Source of the DNA: JAUUZQ01 sp964538375
Lineage (GTDB): Bacteria > Bacteroidota > Bacteroidia > Bacteroidales > GCA-2748055
DNA: 64,000 bases
Reading direction: 5' to 3'
Assembly: GCA_964538375.1 (NCBI GenBank)
Contig: CAZIFQ010000011.1
Location: forward strand, 1 to 64,000
The notes beneath the pieces were generated by a model that was not told the DNA's origin, ran no database searches, and saw only the letters and a list, made by a program, of their open reading frames with translations. This document shows, in pieces, positions 1-10,120 of this stretch. The position numbers and the translations under genes were made by a program. Each line of letters begins with the position of its first letter. The first letter of the stretch is position 1.

Positions 1-2105
1 GAGTAGATATTGGAACAGCTACTGCAGATGACAACTGCAATGTGGCTTCTGTAACTAATGATGCACCTGCAACATTCCCGATAGGAGAAACATTGGTTAC
101 TTGGACCACAGAAGATGATGCAGGACTTACTGCTACAGCCACACAAAAAGTTACTGTTACTGACAATGAGGTTCCCACCATCACTGCACCTGCTGACGTT
201 GATGCAAATAATAATCCCGGTTCATGTAATGCAACAGGTATAGACCTTGGTTCTGCCACCACTGATGATAATTGCGGGGTAGCTTCAATAGTAAATAACG
301 CCCCGGCGATGTTCTTACTCGGACCAACAACTGTCATATGGATCGCAACTGATAATTCAGGGAATAGTGCTACAGCTAATCAAACAGTTACAGTTACAGA
401 CACTGAGTCTCCTACAATAACAGCTCCTGCAGACGTGAATGTAAACAGTGATTTCGGGGTTTGTACAGCAAGTGGAGTAGTGTTAGGATCTGCTTTAACT
501 GCCGATAACTGCGGAATTTCTTCAACAGTGAATGATGCACCTGCAATATTCCCGTCGGGAATAACAACTGTTACCTGGATCGTCACAGACCATTCCGGGC
601 TTACAGGTGAAGCAACTCAGACAGTCACTGTATCAGAAATTGAAGATCCTGTTATCTCAAATTGTCCGTCTGATATTAATGTACCAGCAGATGATGAATA
701 CTGCGGAAGCAATGTTACATGGACTGCTCCGACAGCAACTGATAATTGTTCTGTCACCCTAAGCTCAAATCATAATCCTGGTGATTTCTTTGCAATTGGT
801 ACAACCACAGTAATTTACACTGCTACTGATGGTTCTGGAAATAGTGTTTCATGCAGTTTTGATGTTACTGTAGATGAGCCCCAGGCGATAACAATTGATG
901 GAAAAATCAACGTATGTTCTCCTGGTGATGAGACGTATTCTGTAAGTGGAATGCCAGGTAAAACATTTAGCTGGAGTGTAAGTGAAGGAGCTATAGTTGG
1001 TTCAGCAACAAGCGAAGATGTTGTTATAAGCTGGACAGGCCTCACGCCTGGAATTGTATCAGTTGATGTTTCGTCAGGATCGGGTTGCTCTGCTTCAGGT
1101 TCTTTAAACGTTATAAAAGCTGCCGGACCGGAAACAAGTGAAATACGTTCAGAAGAAAATCCTACTTCAGCCCCTGGTTACCTTTCAGAAGTTTGCGCAG
1201 GAGAAACCAATCTTTATTATTCGGTCACTGGTTTAGCAGGTTCAACATATGCATGGATTGTAAATGGAGGAAGCAAAGTGAGTGATTTCGGAGACTCTAT
1301 CATCGTTGATTGGGGACAAGTTCCTGGTGAATATGAGATAAGTGTAGCGGAGACTTCACTGAACGGCTGCCTGGGTGCTGCAAAAACAGGAACTGTACTC
1401 ATAGTTGCTATAAGCGTGGAGCTTGGTGATGATCAAAGCATCTGTGAAGGTGAAACTTTCATCCTCACTCCTACAGGTGAATTTCAAACAATAGTATGGC
1501 AAGACGGATCAAGCACCATTCCATATGAAAAAACGGATGAAGGGCCAATTTCATGTACTGTATACCACGATGCTGGCTGCAGTGCAAGTGATGAAATGTA
1601 CCTTACTGTAAATGAAAGTCCATATGTAGATTTGGGCAATGATACTGCTGTTTGCGGAAAAATAATTCTTGACGCTGGTGCAGATGGAACCATTTACAAC
1701 TGGTCAACCGGAGAAACCACTCAGGAAATAGAAGTTTCTGGTCAACATCAGATTTCAGTAGATGTTGAAAACGTGTATGGGTGTATTGCTCAGGATACTA
1801 TTTACATTACAGCTTGTGATATGGATGATTATTTCAGTGATATTCCAAATATTATCACACCGAATGAAGACGGGAAAAATGACCAGTGGATTGTTGAGAA
1901 ACTTAGTGGATTTCCGGATGTGGAAGTTGAAATCTACGACAGGTGGGGTCGTCTGATTTACAGGTCAGAAACAGGTTATCCAACACCATGGAATGGAATC
2001 AATATGCATGGGAATATAGTTCCTACTGGTTCATATCACTATGTATTTTTGCTTAATTATGAAGATTACAAACGAGTTACTGGTTCTGTTTCAGTAATTA
2101 AATAA
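1..2105 (+). CDS. HYR-repeat adhesin, T9SS type B cargo (5' end outside window)
   Basis: The reading frame is open from base 3 with no start, so the gene begins before the window; the first GTG in frame (42) lies inside a repeat. The visible part has four HYR-type modules of about 80 residues (the first one cut), each with a conserved DNC and a TxVTVTD or similar end. PKD/Ig-like modules follow, then a C-terminal gliding-motility-associated (CHU_C, type B) sorting domain starting near NIITPNEDGKND and containing YDRWGR. Known for this family: export across the outer membrane by the type IX system and surface attachment or release. The gene is followed after 30 bases by a PorP/SprF gene, the usual partner arrangement. 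The product is inferred to be a surface adhesin; its ligand is unknown. Confidence 0.88.
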   Translation, partial: VDIGTATADDNCNVASVTNDAPATFPIGETLVTWTTEDDAGLTATATQKVTVTDNEVPTITAPADVDANNNPGSCNATGIDLGSATTDDNCGVASIVNNAPAMFLLGPTTVIWIATDNSGNSATANQTVTVTDTESPTITAPADVNVNSDFGVCTASGVVLGSALTADNCGISSTVNDAPAIFPSGITTVTWIVTDHSGLTGEATQTVTVSEIEDPVISNCPSDINVPADDEYCGSNVTWTAPTATDNCSVTLSSNHNPGDFFAIGTTTVIYTATDGSGNSVSCSFDVTVDEPQAITIDGKINVCSPGDETYSVSGMPGKTFSWSVSEGAIVGSATSEDVVISWTGLTPGIVSVDVSSGSGCSASGSLNVIKAAGPETSEIRSEENPTSAPGYLSEVCAGETNLYYSVTGLAGSTYAWIVNGGSKVSDFGDSIIVDWGQVPGEYEISVAETSLNGCLGAAKTGTVLIVAISVELGDDQSICEGETFILTPTGEFQTIVWQDGSSTIPYEKTDEGPISCTVYHDAGCSASDEMYLTVNESPYVDLGNDTAVCGKIILDAGADGTIYNWSTGETTQEIEVSGQHQISVDVENVYGCIAQDTIYITACDMDDYFSDIPNIITPNEDGKNDQWIVEKLSGFPDVEVEIYDRWGRLIYRSETGYPTPWNGINMHGNIVPTGSYHYVFLLNYEDYKRVTGSVSVIK

Positions 2106-2135
2106 GGAGAAGATTAGAAAAGTCTGAAAAGAGTT

Positions 2136-3119
2136 ATGCTATATAGGAAAGTATTATTTGGTGTGTTGTTCATTTTTTCGACTATGCTTAATGTTGAGGC
2201 ACAACAGGTGCCATTGTATAGTCAATATGTGTTAAATGGCTTTCTGATAAATCCGGCCATGGCTGGTGCGGAAGGATATAGCTCAGTGAATCTCACTGCC
2301 AGGGAACAATGGATAGGCGTTAAAGATGCACCCTCGACATATGCCTTAAGTTTCAATACGAAACTTATGAGGAACAGTTTTATTAAAAGAAAATCTTCTG
2401 TCAGAAGAAAGAAAAACTATGGTTTTACTGATGGAAAAATAGGATTGGGCGGCTATGTATTCAGCGATCATAACGGTCCCCTTAGCAGAACAGGCGCAAG
2501 GGTTTCATACGCCTATCATCTTTATAATAAGTCAGCAAGACAGCAGTTGTCATTTGGATTATCTCTTGTAGCATACCAAATGAAATTTGATGAGGATAAG
2601 GCAATTTTGAGAGATCCTGATGATGAAATATGGTATTCCGCCCGAGAATCAATCTTTGTTCCTGATGCAGATTTTGGTGTTTATTTCACCGATCCCAGTT
2701 TCTTTATTGGTTTTTCCGCAGATCAATTATTGGAATCCATCATAAAATTTGGCTCACAGGTTTATGACCAGCAAAAATTAGAGCGAAACTACTACCTTTT
2801 TGGGGGATATGATTTTGAAATCAGCAGTCAGCTTGTCCTGGAACCATCGTCACTAATGAAAATTGCTGAGAATGGAGCTTTTCAGGGAGATTTCAGCTTA
2901 AAAATCTACTATGACCAGAGCTATTGGGGAGGAGTTACCTACAGAACCGGAGATGCTATCATATTGCTAGCGGGGCTAAGCTTAGACAGGTATGTTTTTG
3001 GATATGCATTTGACATAAACTTATCGAGCATTATGAAGCATAGCTTTGGCTCACATGAATTTATGTTTGCAGTAAAGTGGGGAGATAACAGTAAAAGATA
3101 CAGGTGGTTGAATAGGTAA
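2136..3119 (+). CDS. PorP/SprF family type IX secretion outer-membrane protein
   Basis: A 327-residue protein with an N-terminal signal peptide ending near VEAQQ, followed by the family signature PLYSQYVLNGFLINPAMAG and a beta-rich body ending in a barrel-like C-terminus. PorP/SprF proteins are outer-membrane proteins linked to type IX secretion and to surface retention of type B cargo. It lies 30 bases downstream of the adhesin on the same strand, so the two are probably co-transcribed and act as a cargo/anchor pair. A paralogue lies at 21458-22465. The family assignment is firm; that this copy serves the neighbouring adhesin is inference from order. Confidence 0.9.
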   Translation: MLYRKVLFGVLFIFSTMLNVEAQQVPLYSQYVLNGFLINPAMAGAEGYSSVNLTAREQWIGVKDAPSTYALSFNTKLMRNSFIKRKSSVRRKKNYGFTDGKIGLGGYVFSDHNGPLSRTGARVSYAYHLYNKSARQQLSFGLSLVAYQMKFDEDKAILRDPDDEIWYSARESIFVPDADFGVYFTDPSFFIGFSADQLLESIIKFGSQVYDQQKLERNYYLFGGYDFEISSQLVLEPSSLMKIAENGAFQGDFSLKIYYDQSYWGGVTYRTGDAIILLAGLSLDRYVFGYAFDINLSSIMKHSFGSHEFMFAVKWGDNSKRYRWLNR

Positions 3120-3124
3120 GAAGT

Positions 3125-3946
3125 TTAAAAATGTGTTCCTGAATACTTCTGACAGAAATCCCAATCACTTTTATAATACTCCCGAATTTTTTCAAAATCC
3201 TTTTCGTCTTCTTCTGTGAAAACCGATTTACCAGAAATAAGAAATCCTGGTATTATGTGCGTTACAAAGGATAGAATGTGAAGAATGAATTCCCTGTACT
3301 TCCTGTGAGTTTTATTTAATGTAGGATGTAAAGACTTTGCCGGCCTGTAGTGAAATAAGCGGTTGAATTTTCTCAGGACAATCAATTGCTTTTCGTTGAA
3401 GGCCTTCAGGACTTTTTTTGACAACTTTTTTTTTGAGATAAGCTCAGTTCCTGTAAAAGAAGTAATCGTTTCGATAAATGCACCAGGATTTTTTTTCAAT
3501 TCATCGAATGTAAGTACCAATGGTGGTGTTTTGCAGAGTTGTTCAATATTTTCAATTTTATCTCTCCAGATTAGATCCTCCTTCTTCCATATGCCAGTAT
3601 CTTCCTCAATATTGAAAAACTCCTTAAAACTGTATGCGCCATGTTTCCTGATATGATATTTATACCTGGAAATTATCCAGTCGCCGTGCTTTCTTACAAA
3701 CAAAATAATTTTCGCATCAGGAAATTGACCCACTATCTCCTCAACCGTCTCAACAAGGCGCTTATCTTTTTCAATAGAAAAAAGATGCCTACCCCCCTCC
3801 GCTTCAGTTATGTCTTTGTACCTGAGAAATTGATGTTTTTCATAATACCTGATTCCTGCCAGGTTTGGGAATACGACATTTTGAAAATAGGTCGATGCTA
3901 CCTTCGGCAGCCCCAGGTGAAAGTATATTTCGAAGTTGGTCTTCAA
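3125..3946 (-). CDS. Sulfotransferase-like protein
   Basis: A 273-residue protein. Near the N-terminus it has HLGLPKVASTYFQ, which fits the 5'-phosphosulfate-binding loop of PAPS-dependent sulfotransferases. Around residues 80-100 it has FVRKHGDWIISRYKYH, which fits the 3'-phosphate-binding strand and helix with the conserved Arg and Ser. There is no signal peptide, so it is probably cytoplasmic. The acceptor is unknown; glycans or lipids are possible. The only early start is TTG at 3946 and no in-frame ATG is near, so the start is uncertain. Its 3' end converges with the PorP gene with only five bases between the stops. Confidence 0.7.
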   Translation of the reverse strand: MKTNFEIYFHLGLPKVASTYFQNVVFPNLAGIRYYEKHQFLRYKDITEAEGGRHLFSIEKDKRLVETVEEIVGQFPDAKIILFVRKHGDWIISRYKYHIRKHGAYSFKEFFNIEEDTGIWKKEDLIWRDKIENIEQLCKTPPLVLTFDELKKNPGAFIETITSFTGTELISKKKLSKKVLKAFNEKQLIVLRKFNRLFHYRPAKSLHPTLNKTHRKYREFILHILSFVTHIIPGFLISGKSVFTEEDEKDFEKIREYYKSDWDFCQKYSGTHF

Positions 3947-4006
3947 GGTTTTTAATAATTTTTTCCAAAGGTAGTGATTAAGGTTAAAGGGTTTATGGGT
4001 TTAAGG

Positions 4007-4046
4007 GCAAATGTGGTATCCACTGCCCATTGCCTTCTGCCTATTC
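4007..4046. repeat. Low-complexity intergenic phrase (GTGGTATCCACTGCCCATTGCC)
   Basis: A CCACTGCCCATTGCCTTCTGCC run sits just behind the SLC12-like permease stop, in the space before the sulfotransferase. It resembles on the opposite strand the GGGCAGTGAGCAGGGAGCAGTGG run at 61993-62017. This is a phrase-like intergenic repeat with no coding content. Its role is unknown. Confidence 0.4.
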
Positions 4047-6266
4047 TATCTTCTTGCGTTCAGCAGCGTTCACAAAGAGTATCTGTCCTTGTTTCTTATA
4101 TTCTTCAAAGACCTTTCTTCCTCCTAATTTAAGTGACTCACCTGTAAATCCTATAATAGTTAATGCTGCTTGATCTGACTTCTCATCTACTATATCAATA
4201 TAGCTTCTATCAGGATCTTCTTCAATAATTTCAATATTCTTGCTTGTTATGGGCAGCCGTCCTGTCGAGATTAGCTCTTCGAGCTCTCTTCTTGTTTCAA
4301 TGGTAGTTCCTGGTTTGCAGAGCTGGAATATACTGATCTTGCTTTTTTTCCAGGATGGATGTCCCTGGATTATAAAGCTCAACAAGATCATCAGGTGGGC
4401 ATTGTCCTGGTCAAGGCTTCTTAACCACACATGTATACCATTTTTATAAATCAATTGTTTTGGTGAGCTTCCAAGTATGCATACATCGAAGTTCCCGGCA
4501 TTAACCAATGAAAAATTATCTATGATGCCTTTCAGATTGTCCGGATTCTCACGATCGTATTCCAATATCACCATGTTATTCTCCATTCCCGAGATACCAG
4601 GAAGCTGGATGGTTTGCGCTATGGCAGAGGTGTAAGAGGGAGAGATCATGGTATCGATATACACATGAGATCCAACCCCTATATGATTGTGAATTAGTTT
4701 TTTTAGCAATACCTGGGACTCCTGGTAGGTGGCTTTAGAGTAATAATTTTCAATGAGATGGATATAAGTTCCAAAACCATATTTATATGATATCCAGTTA
4801 ATTAGCTGAAAAGCATTATCTCTCTCAAAGGAATCATCAGAAATGCAAACTGCACTTGGCCTCCACTCCTGGCTTCCCCTGGATTTTCTGCTTTGCTGGA
4901 GATAAACCATCAAACTTCTGTTTAACTGAAGTATCGAATTGGTGAAGATGGCAACAAGTCCTTTCCTCCCTTTATGGTAATTAGAGATATAGAGGTACAA
5001 CAGAACAATAAGGATGATGGACGCCAGTGCATACCATGTATTAATTTTAAACATTATAAGGATGGCAGTAATAAAACCAACCAGGGAGATATACCATCTG
5101 GATTTAAAAGAAGGCCGATAAGAGGGCGAAGACCCAAAATGATTCAGGAATGATATCAGGCACAAAGAACCATATGTGACCATGAAAAACATGGATATAA
5201 TTTGTGCCACGGAGTTAACATTTCCTGCAGCAACAAAAACAAAGGCAATTACAATGGTGATGACTGTTGCATTGTACGGTTCATTGGTATCGCCTCTCCC
5301 AGCTGAGAGGAACTTATTCAAACGCTTCGATGGAAAAGAGTTGTCATTAGCTAACGCCTGCAACGTACGTGGAGCCACCATGATTGAACCCAGGGCCGAG
5401 GAGATCGTCGAAGCCGCCAGTCCAAGTGGAATTATAAAACTTCCCCCAATAGCAATTTGTGCCATCACCAGCTGGTTTCCAGTGAGGTCCTCGATACTGG
5501 CTGAAGCTGCCAATTTATAAACTACAAAGAAGTATGTTATCATCCCTACGACCGCGGCGAGGGTAGTACCTATGGGAATTGACTTCGATGGATTTTTCAA
5601 ATCACCGGATAATCCCACTCCGGCTGTTATACCTGTAAAGGCAGGGAAAATAATAGCAAATACAATAAAAAATGAGTTGCTCATGTTCCTGGATCCTGCA
5701 TCAAGGAAAGAGAATGTATGTGTTTCAGCATAACCTGTTTTTCCAAGGAAGAACATCAATATTGAGATGAAAAGAATAGCAACAACATAATAGAGCATCT
5801 TAACACCAACTCCGGCTCCTTTTTTTAATATCAATATGGATAATCCTAACATGGCTGGCAGGCTTATCACCTGTCGTGGCAGATTAAATCCGAAAGCGTC
5901 ACTCACCCAGTCAAAGAAAAACTGGAATGCTTCGGTAAATGCAATAATGTAAAAGGCAACGCTAATGGCTTGTGAGAAGAAAAGAGCAAAGCCGATGGTA
6001 GCCCCAATATTTAATCCAAATGAACGGGAGATAATGAAGTATTCTCCACCACCCTCAACTCGCTTATTGGTTGCCAACTCTGAGATTGCCAATGAGGTAG
6101 GGATGGTTACCATATGTCCTAGCAAGATGATCAATATCACACCCCAGAAACCAAGTGTTCCTACTGCAAATCCAAAACGGAGAAAAAGGATTGCACCGAG
6201 TATAGTTGAAATTGCAGTAAAAAAAACCGGTGCTGTACCAAAAGATTTCTTTGAAGCTTGAGCCAT
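4041..6266 (-). CDS. SLC12-like amino acid/cation-chloride permease (APC superfamily)
   Basis: A 741-residue membrane protein with about twelve predicted membrane segments in residues 15-430, then a roughly 290-residue soluble C-terminal part. The N-terminus (ISTILGAILFLRFGFAVG) and the GGGEYFIISRSFG segment match the APC/SLC12 transporter fold. Bacterial SLC12-like proteins are often annotated as Na-K-Cl cotransporter or amino acid permease; the substrate cannot be read from sequence. The long C-terminal extension is usual for eukaryotic and some bacterial SLC12 relatives. It is divergent from the CocE-like gene at 6407. The ATG start is clear. Confidence 0.8.
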   Translation of the reverse strand: MAQASKKSFGTAPVFFTAISTILGAILFLRFGFAVGTLGFWGVILIILLGHMVTIPTSLAISELATNKRVEGGGEYFIISRSFGLNIGATIGFALFFSQAISVAFYIIAFTEAFQFFFDWVSDAFGFNLPRQVISLPAMLGLSILILKKGAGVGVKMLYYVVAILFISILMFFLGKTGYAETHTFSFLDAGSRNMSNSFFIVFAIIFPAFTGITAGVGLSGDLKNPSKSIPIGTTLAAVVGMITYFFVVYKLAASASIEDLTGNQLVMAQIAIGGSFIIPLGLAASTISSALGSIMVAPRTLQALANDNSFPSKRLNKFLSAGRGDTNEPYNATVITIVIAFVFVAAGNVNSVAQIISMFFMVTYGSLCLISFLNHFGSSPSYRPSFKSRWYISLVGFITAILIMFKINTWYALASIILIVLLYLYISNYHKGRKGLVAIFTNSILQLNRSLMVYLQQSRKSRGSQEWRPSAVCISDDSFERDNAFQLINWISYKYGFGTYIHLIENYYSKATYQESQVLLKKLIHNHIGVGSHVYIDTMISPSYTSAIAQTIQLPGISGMENNMVILEYDRENPDNLKGIIDNFSLVNAGNFDVCILGSSPKQLIYKNGIHVWLRSLDQDNAHLMILLSFIIQGHPSWKKSKISIFQLCKPGTTIETRRELEELISTGRLPITSKNIEIIEEDPDRSYIDIVDEKSDQAALTIIGFTGESLKLGGRKVFEEYKKQGQILFVNAAERKKIE

Positions 6267-6406
6267 TATAATATGTTCTTATTCGTCCATAAATGTACAA
6301 TTTGAAAAGGAAAAAGGAAAAGAGAAAAAGGAAAAAGTGTCCTTTGCCTTTTCTTTCCTTTTAATTACCTTGGCAATTAAATTAATTTTTAATTAATATT
6401 TCTAAT

Positions 6407-8266
6407 ATGAAACCTAAGTATACTGCTTTCGTTATCCTATTTCTTTTCATATTCTGGGCTCCTGTTCTATGGGCACAGGAGCATGGTACCGATAAAGATA
6501 ACAATGCTGTTCCTGTTTTTGAAAATGGTGAAGCTCAGGTAGTTACTGCGTTTAGTGATGAAGACAAATGGATTAGGGAGGACCTGTGGGTTGTAACAGA
6601 ATTTGATACAGACGGCGATGGTGAACTTGACAGAATGCATGTAGATGTTACCAGGCCCTACCAGACAGAAACATCGGGATTGAAACTTCCCGTAGTATAT
6701 AACACGAGTCCGTATTTTGCCGGTACTGCATCCGGAAACCTGAAGTATTTCTGGAATCCGAGGCATGAACTTGGCGCTGAGCCACCGGAACGTCTTCGCC
6801 ATCCTGAGATCGAGCGACGTGGTGAGCGCCCAATAATCTCCAGGTCTCATGTCGACACGTGGTTGCCTCGCGGATATATTGTAGTACACTCCAGCTCACC
6901 TGGAACCGGACTTTCAGACGGCTCTCCAACGGTTGGTGGCGACAATGAATCGCTGGCTCCGAAAGCCGTTATTGACTGGCTGTGCGGCCGGGCAAAAGGA
7001 TATACTGAGAGAGACGGTAATGAAGAAGTAAGCGCGTATTGGTGTACCGGGAAAGTGGGTATGACTGGTACATCCTATGAAGGAACATTGCCTGTTGCTG
7101 CAGCAACAACAGGCGTTGAAGGTCTGGAAGCTATCATCCCTGTGGCACCAAATACTTCCTATTATCACTACTATCGCTCAAATGGTCTGATACGTCACCC
7201 GGGTGGCTGGATGGGAGAAGACATTGATGTGATTTATGACTTCATTCACAGCGGCGACGAATCCAAACGCGAATACAGCAATCAGCATGTCAGAGAAGAA
7301 GTATTAAATGCCAACAAAGACAGGATCACCGGTGACTGGAACGATTTCTGGGCCAGCAGGGATTACTTGCTGGATATTGAGCCCATGAAAGCCGCGATGT
7401 TGATGTCACATGGTTTTAACGACTGGAATGTGATGCCAATACACAGTTACAGAATTTATGAAGCAGCAAAGGCCAAGGGTATTCCCACACAGATTTTCTA
7501 TCACCAGGGAGGACATGGCGGTCCACCACCAATGAGCATGATGAACAGGTGGTTTACCAGGTACCTGCATGGAATAGAAAACGGTGTGGAAAATGATGCC
7601 AGGGCATGGATCGTGAGGGAAGATGACGATATAGATAAACCCACTGCTTATGAAGATTACCCTAATCCGGATGCAAGGTCTGTAGAATTATTTCTATCGC
7701 CAGGCGCTCCTGAAAGAGGAAGTCTTAGTCTGAAAAACTCTGAAAATCAAGGCACCGAGACCCTTGTCGATAATTTCTCATTTTCGGGATCAGCTCTCGC
7801 TGCGGCAGAAAATACTCAACACCGTCTGATTTATGTGACACCAGAGCTCACATCGTCCATTCATATTTCAGGAGTACCAAAGATGAAGATCAGATTGGCA
7901 AGTAGTAAGCCCTTTGCCAACCTGTCTGTATGGCTGGTATCTTTGCCATGGGAAAACGGCAGAAGAACAAAAATAACAGACAATATCATCACACGCGGAT
8001 GGGCAGATCCTCAGAACTATAAATCACTGTCGAAGAGCAAGCCTCTCAAGCTGGGAAAATTTGTCGAAATGTCATTCGACCTCCAACCCGATGATCAGAT
8101 CATTCCAGCTGGCCAACAAATTGGACTGATGATTTTCTCCAGTGACAAAGACTTTACACTGCGGCCCGATCCGGGAACAGAGCTAACTATAGACCTGGAT
8201 GCAACGAGCATTACGATTCCTGTTGTAGGAGGTAAAGAAACATTTGAAAAAGCAATAACTAAATAG
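6407..8266 (+). CDS. Secreted Xaa-Pro dipeptidyl-peptidase / CocE-NonD family hydrolase
   Basis: A 619-residue protein with a signal peptide (cleavage near LWAQE). The N-terminal alpha/beta-hydrolase domain holds the nucleophile motif GTSYEG (Ser about 223), an Asp in HGFNDWN (about 339) and a His in GGHGGPP (about 370), giving a full catalytic triad. The C-terminal 200 residues form the beta-sandwich typical of the S15/CocE family. Family members cleave X-Pro dipeptides or acyl esters; the exact substrate is not fixed here. A second secreted peptidase (M28) lies just downstream, so a role in periplasmic peptide breakdown is plausible inference. Confidence 0.85.
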   Translation: MKPKYTAFVILFLFIFWAPVLWAQEHGTDKDNNAVPVFENGEAQVVTAFSDEDKWIREDLWVVTEFDTDGDGELDRMHVDVTRPYQTETSGLKLPVVYNTSPYFAGTASGNLKYFWNPRHELGAEPPERLRHPEIERRGERPIISRSHVDTWLPRGYIVVHSSSPGTGLSDGSPTVGGDNESLAPKAVIDWLCGRAKGYTERDGNEEVSAYWCTGKVGMTGTSYEGTLPVAAATTGVEGLEAIIPVAPNTSYYHYYRSNGLIRHPGGWMGEDIDVIYDFIHSGDESKREYSNQHVREEVLNANKDRITGDWNDFWASRDYLLDIEPMKAAMLMSHGFNDWNVMPIHSYRIYEAAKAKGIPTQIFYHQGGHGGPPPMSMMNRWFTRYLHGIENGVENDARAWIVREDDDIDKPTAYEDYPNPDARSVELFLSPGAPERGSLSLKNSENQGTETLVDNFSFSGSALAAAENTQHRLIYVTPELTSSIHISGVPKMKIRLASSKPFANLSVWLVSLPWENGRRTKITDNIITRGWADPQNYKSLSKSKPLKLGKFVEMSFDLQPDDQIIPAGQQIGLMIFSSDKDFTLRPDPGTELTIDLDATSITIPVVGGKETFEKAITK

Positions 8267-8272
8267 TTGACT

Positions 8273-8512
8273 ATGAAAAAAATTAAAAAAATTAAATGGG
8301 AACTTGGCACGGCATTGTTTTTGTCAGTAGCTTCCATAGTACTGGCTGTGGTGTGGATTATTAGCTTAATACAGGGTATTACAGATACAGATGGATGGAT
8401 GATCGCAAACGCAGTCATTTGGACCCTTCAATCGGTCCTTTGGCCCATGAAGGCAAAGAAAGATTACAAAAGGTTGAAAGAATTAAAAGAAAAATTAAAT
8501 AAAATATCTTAG
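8273..8512 (+). CDS. Small two-helix membrane protein, unknown function
   Basis: A 79-residue protein starting at the ATG at 8273, six bases after the upstream stop; a TTG at 8267 is an unlikely alternative. It has a lysine-rich start (KKIKKIKW), one clear membrane segment (residues about 10-33), a second more amphipathic segment (about 40-60) and a charged Lys/Glu-rich tail. I do not recognise a family. Its position between two secreted peptidases suggests co-transcription with the CocE-like gene. Confidence 0.6.
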   Translation: MKKIKKIKWELGTALFLSVASIVLAVVWIISLIQGITDTDGWMIANAVIWTLQSVLWPMKAKKDYKRLKELKEKLNKIS

Positions 8513-8558
8513 AACCGCTATTTTTGGCGTTTCGCTTTACTAACAAATAATCAAAATC

Positions 8559-10109
8559 GTGACTCGAAAACTTACTTTCCTTGCGCTGGCTCTCATATTG
8601 CTGGCTCCCCTCTCCTATTCCCAAACTGATTCTGTATTTAGCAGGATCATCGAAATTGGAACAACTGACAATCAAACCATGGACCATCTCGATGTGCTCT
8701 GCAATCGTTTTGGTGGGCGACTTATTGGTTCCGATGCCTATGAGAATGCTGCGATATGGGCCGGGAGCAAATTCAAGGAATGGGGCATGGAAGTAGTTTA
8801 TGACGAGGTTGGAGAACTACCCGTTGGTTTCAATCGCGGACCGTGGTTTGGAAGAATGCTGTCGGATGAAGGTATGTACCTTCACTATGCCACGCCATCA
8901 TACACCTCAGGAACGAAAGGTGTTCAAAGAGGTCATGTGATGATCGAACCAACGAGCCAGGCAGAATTCGACAGGATGAAGGGAAAACTCAAAGGAGCAT
9001 GGGTATTGATTTCAGGGGAGAATAAGGGCTGGCCCATTGATTATTCTGTAAACGGAGACCATCTCAGGGATTCCATCAAGCTTGAGAATATCAGGATTGC
9101 GGAAGAGAATACAAGAATACGCAAAGAGAACAAGGAAAACGAGGGAAGCAGAAAACAACAGCAGGATCTTCTGGAAAAAATAGAAGAACCAGCGCTCTTC
9201 TACAGCGAAATGCGCGAAGCCGGAATTTTAGGCATCATTCAGAAAACAAAAACACCCATCAGGGTCTTGTACGACAGGAAAAACATTCATGACATGACTT
9301 TCGAGACACTTCCAACTGTACCTGATATTAAGCTGGATGAACACCAGTATGAAATTATTTACCGGATGGCAGAAGAACGCAGGTTCTTCCAGTTAGAATT
9401 TGATATCCGAAATCATTTCAAAATGGGGCCTGTTAAATACCACAATGTCATAGGCGTGATTCCCGGAACAGATTATCCTGAAGAATACGTAATCATGGGC
9501 GGTCACCTCGACGCTTATGATGTAGCTACAGGGGGCGTGGATGATGGATCAGGTGTTACCCCAACCATGGAAGCAGCCCGATTGATCATGGAAGCCGGGG
9601 GAAAACCTAAAAGAACAATTCTGGTTGTGCTGTGGGCGGGAGAAGAATTTGGCTTATATGGTTCAAGAAGCTGGGTTGAGCGCTTCGAATCAGACCTTGA
9701 CAATGTTTCCAATATGATCAACCGTGATGGAGGACCGACAGTACCCAAAGCTATCAGTGTGTCTGATGCCATGTGGGAAGATTTTGTACCCATAGCAGAT
9801 GTCATCAACAATATCAATCCCGAATTCCCTTTTGAATTGAAAAAACGCAATCCCAGAGAGAAGCCAAAGAAACCATGGGGAACCGACAGCGGTCCATTTG
9901 CTGTAAAGGGCGTTCCCGTTATTGGGTTCGAAAACGCAGATCCCAAGGGATATGATTTCGATTATTACGAGATATGGCACACAGAGCGTGATCTTTACAA
10001 TAAAAGCATTCCCGAATACCAGGAACATGCAGCAATTGCAACTGCAATCCTTGTTTACGGAATTGCAGATTTGGATCATTTGCTGAATCGGGAGGGGTAT
10101 TGGAAGTAA
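8559..10109 (+). CDS. Secreted M28 family metallopeptidase
   Basis: A 516-residue protein with a GTG start and a signal peptide (cleavage near LSYSQ). Zinc-site motifs of M28 aminopeptidases are present: GGHLDAYD (His 316, Asp 318), GVDDGSG (Asp 329), WAGEEFGLYGS (Glu 362/363), NRDGG (Asp about 390) and a late IWHTERDL His. Residues about 110-290 hold a PA-like insertion with a charged helical stretch (EENTRIRKENKENEGSRKQ). The enzyme probably removes N-terminal residues in the periplasm or outside the cell. It lies in the same direction as the CocE-like peptidase. Confidence 0.9.
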   Translation: MTRKLTFLALALILLAPLSYSQTDSVFSRIIEIGTTDNQTMDHLDVLCNRFGGRLIGSDAYENAAIWAGSKFKEWGMEVVYDEVGELPVGFNRGPWFGRMLSDEGMYLHYATPSYTSGTKGVQRGHVMIEPTSQAEFDRMKGKLKGAWVLISGENKGWPIDYSVNGDHLRDSIKLENIRIAEENTRIRKENKENEGSRKQQQDLLEKIEEPALFYSEMREAGILGIIQKTKTPIRVLYDRKNIHDMTFETLPTVPDIKLDEHQYEIIYRMAEERRFFQLEFDIRNHFKMGPVKYHNVIGVIPGTDYPEEYVIMGGHLDAYDVATGGVDDGSGVTPTMEAARLIMEAGGKPKRTILVVLWAGEEFGLYGSRSWVERFESDLDNVSNMINRDGGPTVPKAISVSDAMWEDFVPIADVINNINPEFPFELKKRNPREKPKKPWGTDSGPFAVKGVPVIGFENADPKGYDFDYYEIWHTERDLYNKSIPEYQEHAAIATAILVYGIADLDHLLNREGYWK

Positions 10110-10120
10110 GATTTCTCCAA

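Noticed and set aside
3363..3955. Overlapping plus-strand ORFs within the sulfotransferase gene
   Set aside because: They have no recognisable motifs and lie fully on the opposite strand of a gene with clear family signatures.
6300..6360. AAAAGGAAAAAGG / CCTTTTCTTTCCTTTT purine-pyrimidine run as a terminator
   Set aside because: It lies between two divergent genes, so a terminator is not expected there, and the arms pair only loosely.
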